From Ruminococcus flavefaciens (GTDB lineage: Bacteria > Bacillota > Clostridia > Oscillospirales > Ruminococcaceae), in the NCBI GenBank assembly GCA_015067005.1, contig SVNH01000010.1, positions 1 to 64,000 on the forward strand: a stretch of DNA of 64,000 bases, in the 5' to 3' direction. Both the position numbers and the translations under genes were made by a program. Position 1 is the first letter of the stretch. Every line of letters starts with the position of its first letter. Positions 58,849 to 64,000 of this stretch are shown piece after piece. The notes beneath the pieces were generated by a model, which was not told the DNA's origin, did no database searches, and saw nothing but the letters and a program-made list of their open reading frames with translations.

Positions 58849-60048
58849 TTACTGTATTTTTTCCGCAAGTTCCGGAAATATGCTTATGCTGCGTTTTAGT
58901 ATACCGTTCATCATTGCAAGAGCTATACCGTAATTGGTAAACGGCACATTCTGATCCTCTGCGGACTTTCTTCGATAAGTCAACTCACGCTCTCCGAGCA
59001 TACATCCGCCGCAATGTATAACAAGTGATATTCCGGACAAATCTTCCGGAAATTCGCGTCCTGAACTGAGACGGATATTGAGTTCTTTTCCGGTAGTCTT
59101 TTTCAGCAGAGCCGGAAGCTTGACGCTGCCTATATCTCCGCACTGACGATGATGTGTACACCCCTCAGAAATGAGCACGGTATCCCCGTCTTTAAGGTGA
59201 GGTATAGCCGCAGCTCCTGCTACCGATGTTTCAAGGAACCCTTTATATTTTGCCATGAGAATAGAGAAAGAAGTAAGCGGAACATCCTCGGGAACTATCC
59301 TGCTAACCATTGCAAATGCCTGACTGTCTGTTACTACCATTTTCGGCTTATCCGCAAGTCCCTTCAGTGTTGCTTCAAGCTGATGTTCTTTTGTGAATAC
59401 TGCCATTGCGTCAGCATCGAGAACATCACGCAAAGTCTGCACCTGCGGAAGTATCATACGTCCCTTCGGCGCCGAGGCATCTATCGGTGTTACGAGGACT
59501 ACAAGATCATTCGGACTGAGAAGATCACCTATGATCCGACGCGGCTCGCGGTCTGTTTTTGCAAGAGCGGCGATCATTTCCTTCAATTCATATATGTTAT
59601 TTCCCTCAACAGCACTGACTGCGATCTCATTGGAAGCACAATCAGTTTTCATCGCAATATCAGACTTGTTGTAAGCTACGATATACGGAATATCCTTCTC
59701 CTTGAATATACCGATAAGCTGATGCTCTGTTTCAGAGAGGCCGGCAGCGGAATCGACTATTAGTACCGCAATATCGGTACGATTGAGTATCTGCTTTGTT
59801 TTTCTTACTCTCAGTTCACCGAGTTTTCCCTCATCGTCAAAACCGGGAGTATCTATGATAACAACAGGTCCGAGAGGCAGCAGCTCCATTGCCTTGGTAA
59901 CAGGATCAGTAGTTGTTCCCTTAACATCAGAAACCACCGATAATTCCTGTCCCGTAACAGCGTTTACTACGCTCGATTTGCCTGCATTACGCTTTCCGAA
60001 AAAGCCTATATGTACTCTTTCGCTTGACGGTATATCATTAAGACTCAT
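58849..60048 (-). CDS. hydF: [FeFe] hydrogenase maturation GTPase HydF
   Basis: 399 residues. G-domain motifs: GKRNAGKSSVVNAV (P-loop), DTPGFDDEGK (G3) and NKSD (G4). The C-terminal domain has the iron-sulfur and cluster-carrier Cys/His set CTHHRQC and HCGGCMLG. HydF receives and delivers the diiron subcluster of HydA, with HydE and HydG, which are not in the window. The presence points to hydrogen-evolving anaerobic metabolism. Confidence 0.94.
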   Translation of the reverse strand: MSLNDIPSSERVHIGFFGKRNAGKSSVVNAVTGQELSVVSDVKGTTTDPVTKAMELLPLGPVVIIDTPGFDDEGKLGELRVRKTKQILNRTDIAVLIVDSAAGLSETEHQLIGIFKEKDIPYIVAYNKSDIAMKTDCASNEIAVSAVEGNNIYELKEMIAALAKTDREPRRIIGDLLSPNDLVVLVTPIDASAPKGRMILPQVQTLRDVLDADAMAVFTKEHQLEATLKGLADKPKMVVTDSQAFAMVSRIVPEDVPLTSFSILMAKYKGFLETSVAGAAAIPHLKDGDTVLISEGCTHHRQCGDIGSVKLPALLKKTTGKELNIRLSSGREFPEDLSGISLVIHCGGCMLGERELTYRRKSAEDQNVPFTNYGIALAMMNGILKRSISIFPELAEKIQ

Positions 60049-60069
60049 GCTAACACCTCTTTGGAATTA

Positions 60070-60819
60070 TTACCGTGTAATAAGCATTACCGGACAGTGG
60101 TCGCTTCCAAGTACATCGGTAAGTATCTGTGAATCCTCGACTTTATCCATAAATCTGTCGGACACCACAAAATAGTCTATACGCCATCCGGCATTGTTCT
60201 TTCTTGCGTTGAACCTGTATGACCACCATGAATAAACACCGGATGTATCCGGATAAAGTTTACGGAAAGTATCTGTAAAACCAGCTGCAAGAAGCTCAGT
60301 GAATTTACCGCGTTCCTGATCGGAAAAGCCGGCATTTCCTACGTTGGTCTTATAGTTCTTGAGGTCTATCTCATTATGAGCCACATTCAGATCGCCGCAG
60401 TAGACTACCGGCTTTTTCTTATCAAGTTCACTGAGATAAGCCCGCATATCGTCTTCAAACTCCATGCGGTAATCAATACGCTTCAAACCGTCCTGAGCGT
60501 TCGGAACATAGCAGCATACGAAGTAAAAATCTTCATATTCACAGGTGATAACACGTCCCTCATCCATGTGAGTTCCGTTGATGCCGTAAGTAACGTTCAA
60601 GGGCTCTGCCTTAGTGAATACAGCCGTACCTGAATAACCCTTCTTGACTGCACTGTGGAAGTATACATGATAGCCTTCCGGAGCAAAATCAGCCTGATCC
60701 GGCTGCATTTTTGTTTCCTGCAAACAGAAAATATCCGCATCTGCGCTTGCAAAAAATTCACCGAAGCCCTTTTGCAGACACGCTCTGAATCCATTAACAT
60801 TCCAAGATATAAATTTCAT
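60070..60819 (-). CDS. xth: Exodeoxyribonuclease III
   Basis: About 249 residues. AP-endonuclease/exonuclease family: MKFISWNVNGFRA, LQETKMQ (metal-binding Glu), YCGDLNVAH, and C-terminal GSDHCPVML with catalytic His. It acts in base-excision repair. The ATG at 60819 has AGGAG 8 nt upstream; the open frame to 60849 lacks one. Confidence 0.93.
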   Translation of the reverse strand: MKFISWNVNGFRACLQKGFGEFFASADADIFCLQETKMQPDQADFAPEGYHVYFHSAVKKGYSGTAVFTKAEPLNVTYGINGTHMDEGRVITCEYEDFYFVCCYVPNAQDGLKRIDYRMEFEDDMRAYLSELDKKKPVVYCGDLNVAHNEIDLKNYKTNVGNAGFSDQERGKFTELLAAGFTDTFRKLYPDTSGVYSWWSYRFNARKNNAGWRIDYFVVSDRFMDKVEDSQILTDVLGSDHCPVMLITR

Positions 60820-60903
60820 ATCAGAATCTCCTAAAACATGATACATCAATTATAACACATCTCCGGAAATATTACAAGACTTCATATTGCTCAGACACTA
60901 TTA

Positions 60904-60938
60904 CGGGCGGCTTCAGTCAGATGACCTTACGCCGCCCT
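60904..60938 (-). terminator. Possible terminator after spoVAD
   Basis: GGGCGGC / GCCGCCC 7-bp stem with an 18-nt loop and only a weak T tract. Confidence 0.45.
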
Positions 60939-60946
60939 TAACATTA

Positions 60947-61960
60947 TCAGACGTTTGATGTTATATGCACAAGGTGTGATATAGTCGGTATCGTTTCGCC
61001 CTGCTGGAGAGTCATCGGCGACATAAGTGCGCCTGTTGCGGCAAAGAGAATGTTACTGATATTTCCGCGTTCGAGCATTGGAAGAAAATATCCTGCGAGT
61101 ACACTTGCACTGCATCCGCATCCTGAACCGCCGCAGTGAGTATCCTGTTCATCTGAATCGAATATCATAACACCGCAGTCCTTATGCTGCTTGGAGATGT
61201 CGATATTCTCCTTTTGCAAAAGTTCAACGATAAGCTTACTTCCAACAGTACCAAGATCGCCGGTTATGATATAGTCGTAATCGTCGGGAGCTGTATTTGT
61301 AGCAGCAAGATAGCGTCTTATAGTTTCGGCGGCAGCAGGAGCCATAGCGCTTCCCATATTATTTACATCGTTCACGCCCATATCAGTTATCTTACCGATA
61401 CATCCGCCCACTATACCGCATTTTTTCGCATATTTAGTGAGTATCACCGCTCCGGCAGCAGTGCAGGTCCATTGTGATGTGGGGGTTCGCTGTCCACCAT
61501 AGGAAAGCGGAAAACGGAACTGTCTTTCCGCCGTAGAAAAGTGTGATGAAGTCACAGCCGCGGTACGCTTTGCCGTACCCGAATCTATCATCATGGATGT
61601 TACAAGAAGCCCCTCTGCCATAGTCGAGCAAGCACCATACAATCCGAGAAACGGTATCTCAAGCTCGCGCAGACCGTAGGTTGAGCCGGTACATTGATTT
61701 ATCAGGTCTCCGGCACAGATAACGTCTATATCCTCTTTTGTCAGACCGCACTTTCTCACCGCAAGACTTACCGCTTCAAGCTGGAAACGGCTCTCTGCCT
61801 TTTCCCATGTTTTCATGCCGAAATGGCTGTCCTCTATGACCTCATCAAAGCAGCCTCCGAGCGGACCTTTCCCCTCCTTGCTGCCGACAGCCGCTGCATA
61901 GCTTTCAATATAAGCCGGCGAGGAAAGTCTGTATACACCTCTTTCAATTAATTCTGCCAT
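60947..61960 (-). CDS. spoVAD: Stage V sporulation protein AD
   Basis: 337 residues of thiolase-like fold; SHFGMKTWEKAES, CSTMAEGL and CGGSGCGCSASVLAGYFLP are typical. SpoVAD binds dipicolinic acid at the cytoplasmic face of the spore inner membrane during DPA uptake. It is divergent from the P-type ATPase gene, which may be relevant because spores take up calcium with DPA. Confidence 0.93.
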   Translation of the reverse strand: MAELIERGVYRLSSPAYIESYAAAVGSKEGKGPLGGCFDEVIEDSHFGMKTWEKAESRFQLEAVSLAVRKCGLTKEDIDVICAGDLINQCTGSTYGLRELEIPFLGLYGACSTMAEGLLVTSMMIDSGTAKRTAAVTSSHFSTAERQFRFPLSYGGQRTPTSQWTCTAAGAVILTKYAKKCGIVGGCIGKITDMGVNDVNNMGSAMAPAAAETIRRYLAATNTAPDDYDYIITGDLGTVGSKLIVELLQKENIDISKQHKDCGVMIFDSDEQDTHCGGSGCGCSASVLAGYFLPMLERGNISNILFAATGALMSPMTLQQGETIPTISHLVHITSNV

Positions 61961-62090
61961 AATATCACCTCTGTTTTATTATACCGACATCAAAAAGAAT
62001 TATACAGTGTCATAATTTCATATAAAACCTCATATTTTGTAAAGTAAGACAAGTAAACAAGCCTTTTCTAAGGCGATAAGAGGTGATATT

Positions 62091-64000
62091 ATGGGACTTA
62101 CAGAAAAAGAAGCTGCCGCAAGGCTGAAACAGGAAGGTGAAAATATTCTGAGCGAGAGCAGGAAAACAGGTCCTGCAAGGATATTCATAGGACAATTCCG
62201 CGATGTTATGGTGATGATACTTCTTGCTGCGACTGCTGTCTCTGTACTCCTCGGCGAGATCTCAGATGCTGTTACTATAATTATGATAGTGCTGCTCAAC
62301 GCCATACTCGGATTCATTCAGGAATACCGCACCGAACATACTCTTGAAGCCCTGCGGTCGATGACATCTCCTACTGCGAAGTGTTACAGAGACGGCAGAT
62401 TATCAGTAATAGAAGCTTCATCTCTTGTGACCGAGGACGTTATCGAGATCGAAGCCGGCGACCGTATCCCGGCTGACTGTGTGATACTCCGTGCAGCAGG
62501 ATTCTTCGCAGATGAATCTATCCTCACAGGTGAATCAGAGGCAGTCGGAAAAACAGTCGGACTTATAAACGATACTGATAATTCACTCAACAAATCCAAT
62601 ATCATTTACTGCGGAACCTCTGCAACAAAGGGCAGCTGTACCGCAAAAGTCATCGCAACGGGAAAGCGTACCCAGATGGGAAAAATATCCGAAATGCTCA
62701 CTGACATCGACAGAGAAATGACACCTCTCCAGAAACGTCTTGCTGAACTCGGCAAAGCTGTTGCTATCATATGTATAGTTGTATGTGCTTTGGTTTTCGG
62801 AGCAGGTGTTCTGCGCGGCGAGGATGTATTTGATATGCTCATGACAGGTATAACCATTGCCATTGCGGCTATACCTGAAGGACTTCCTGCAACTGTCACC
62901 ATAGCACTTGCGCTTGCAGTAAATCGTATGATGAAGCATAAAGCGCTTGTAAACAAACTCCACAGCGTAGAAACACTCGGCTGCACATCCGTAATATGCT
63001 CAGACAAGACCGGTACAATAACCGAAAACAAGATGACTGTCACTGAGCTTTCGACCTCTGCCTACTGCTATTATTTCAGCGGTATGGGCTATCGTATGAA
63101 AGGCAGTATCACACGCGGAAGTGATAACTCCCCCGTTAATGTCTCACGGGAAAAAACTCTGTCGGAAGCACTGCTGTGCGGAGTAATATGTTCAACTGCT
63201 TCTATATCAGCAGGCGACAGAAAAAAGAACACCTCCGCACTTCACGGAGAGTGGCAGGTCACAGGAGATCCTACCGAAATAGCACTTCTTATAGCAGCTT
63301 CAAAGGGAAACATCACAGGCGATTCCGTAAAGACAAAGTACCGCAGACTTGAAGAGTATCCTTTTGACAGCGAAACCCGTTTCATGGCAGTTCACTGCAC
63401 CTCTCCGAACGGAAAGAAGCTGTATTTCAAGGGTGCCGCGGAAGTCCTGCTGCCGCGCTGTTCTCACTTTATGGATTCAAGCGGAGAAATACAGGTGCTG
63501 AATCCGGAAGTGAGAGCAAGTCTTACCGAGAGAGTTATAGAAATGTCAGACAGGGCACTCAGAGTTCTTGCTCTTGCTGTGTGCAGCTCTGAAAGCTTCG
63601 AGCCGCAGCGCAGCGGACTTACTTTTCTCGGTCTTGCAGGAATGATAGATCCGCCGCGTGAAGAAGCAAAGGAAGCTATCCGCAAATGTGCTGCCGCTTC
63701 AGTAAAGACCGTAATGATAACCGGCGACCATAAAAATACAGCCGTTGCCGTCGCAAAAAAAGCCGGTCTGCTGCGGGGCGGCAAGGCTGTTACCGGTGCA
63801 GAGCTCGATGCTATAAGCGATGAGGTACTCGACCGGAATATCGACAAATACACCGTCTTTGCAAGAGTAGAGCCGGTACACAAGCTGCGTATCGTGAGAA
63901 GCTTCAAACGACGCGGTGAGATAGTCACCATGACAGGCGACGGAGTAAATGATGCTCCGGCAATAAAGGAAGCTGATGTAGGAGTTGCAATGGGAATTAC
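62091..64000 (+). CDS. Calcium-type P-type ATPase, 3' end beyond the window
   Basis: The first about 636 residues are present. Cation-ATPase N-terminal domain, actuator loop FADESILTGESEA, CAIPEGLPAT-type M4 (IAAIPEGLPATV), phosphorylation site CSDKTGTITENKMT, KGAAEVLLPRC nucleotide site, and hinge TMTGDGVNDAPA at the right edge. PEGLPA in M4 fits calcium or related divalent export. GAGGTG lies 6 nt before ATG 62091. It is divergent from spoVAD. Confidence 0.94.
   Translation, partial: MGLTEKEAAARLKQEGENILSESRKTGPARIFIGQFRDVMVMILLAATAVSVLLGEISDAVTIIMIVLLNAILGFIQEYRTEHTLEALRSMTSPTAKCYRDGRLSVIEASSLVTEDVIEIEAGDRIPADCVILRAAGFFADESILTGESEAVGKTVGLINDTDNSLNKSNIIYCGTSATKGSCTAKVIATGKRTQMGKISEMLTDIDREMTPLQKRLAELGKAVAIICIVVCALVFGAGVLRGEDVFDMLMTGITIAIAAIPEGLPATVTIALALAVNRMMKHKALVNKLHSVETLGCTSVICSDKTGTITENKMTVTELSTSAYCYYFSGMGYRMKGSITRGSDNSPVNVSREKTLSEALLCGVICSTASISAGDRKKNTSALHGEWQVTGDPTEIALLIAASKGNITGDSVKTKYRRLEEYPFDSETRFMAVHCTSPNGKKLYFKGAAEVLLPRCSHFMDSSGEIQVLNPEVRASLTERVIEMSDRALRVLALAVCSSESFEPQRSGLTFLGLAGMIDPPREEAKEAIRKCAAASVKTVMITGDHKNTAVAVAKKAGLLRGGKAVTGAELDAISDEVLDRNIDKYTVFARVEPVHKLRIVRSFKRRGEIVTMTGDGVNDAPAIKEADVGVAMGI

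Noticed and set aside
59149..59763. 204-codon ORF opposite hydF
   Set aside because: Antisense shadow; hydF has all G-domain and Cys motifs.

Overview
The window looks like a chromosomal segment of an anaerobic, spore-forming, fibre-degrading Firmicute close to Ruminococcus (Oscillospiraceae). The evidence is a type I dockerin on a secreted protein, an HydF maturase for [FeFe] hydrogenase, SpoVAD and SpoVAE, a fermentative lactate/malate dehydrogenase, strong GGAGG ribosome sites and near-consensus sigma-A promoters. The genus is inferred from gene content only.

Layout. 1-1500: two tandem consensus promoters firing leftwards out of the window (rrn-like), a DUF3592-like membrane protein and a membrane-anchored HNH protein. 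1573-12685: a complete ornithine/arginine pathway on the minus strand (argG, argH, argC, argJ, argB, argD, argF) in which nearly every arg gene is followed by an unrelated small gene; ARG-box-like sites lie at the argG promoter. 13099-17356: an LDH-family dehydrogenase carrying an Arg specificity residue, panB-panC-panD, and a convergent DUF2520 (PanG-like) gene that could supply the missing ketopantoate reductase. 17564-20724: a diguanylate cyclase, a macrodomain protein and a VWA protein. 20881-26443: a VTC-like polyphosphate polymerase, a DUF4956 membrane protein and a CotH kinase as one operon, divergent from a two-component system, with matching direct-repeat sites at both promoters. 26998-29532: a secreted leucine-rich-repeat / transglutaminase / dockerin protein.

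29.8-55.9 kb is accessory DNA. It is bounded by two identical 23-bp copies of the 3' end of tRNA-Glu(TTC), in direct orientation. The right copy is the intact tRNA next to an integrase, so the whole 26 kb may be, or may once have been, one integrated island. At its right end is an integrative mobilizable element: replication helicase, MobC-like protein, relaxase, excisionase and tyrosine integrase, with no type IV secretion genes. The middle contains two related units about 8 kb apart, each ordered AraC regulator - variable cargo - methyltransferase - tRNA array - small XRE regulator. tRNA array 1 is Gln, Cys, Gln. Array 2 is Glu, His, Tyr, Glu, Ser. Each XRE gene lies upstream of its tRNAs on the same strand and has a terminator-like hairpin before its ribosome site. 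An RNA-ligase remnant lies beside array 1. The island also carries AbiE, Fic, GNAT, HEPN-like and HipA-like genes, several acting on tRNA or translation in other systems, and many gene fragments left by successive insertions.

55.9-64 kb returns to the core genome: tRNA-Glu and tRNA-Met, two pseudopilin-like genes without assembly machinery, then a minus-strand block (spoVAD, exonuclease III, hydF, mazF, spoVAE) and the start of a calcium-type P-type ATPase cut by the window edge.

The strongest leads are the XRE-tRNA cassettes with their RNA-repair context, the 23-bp att pair, the CotH/VTC/DUF4956 system with its paired response-regulator sites, and an orphan 566-residue protein in the mobile element. 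All functions are inferred from sequence read by eye; no database search was run.
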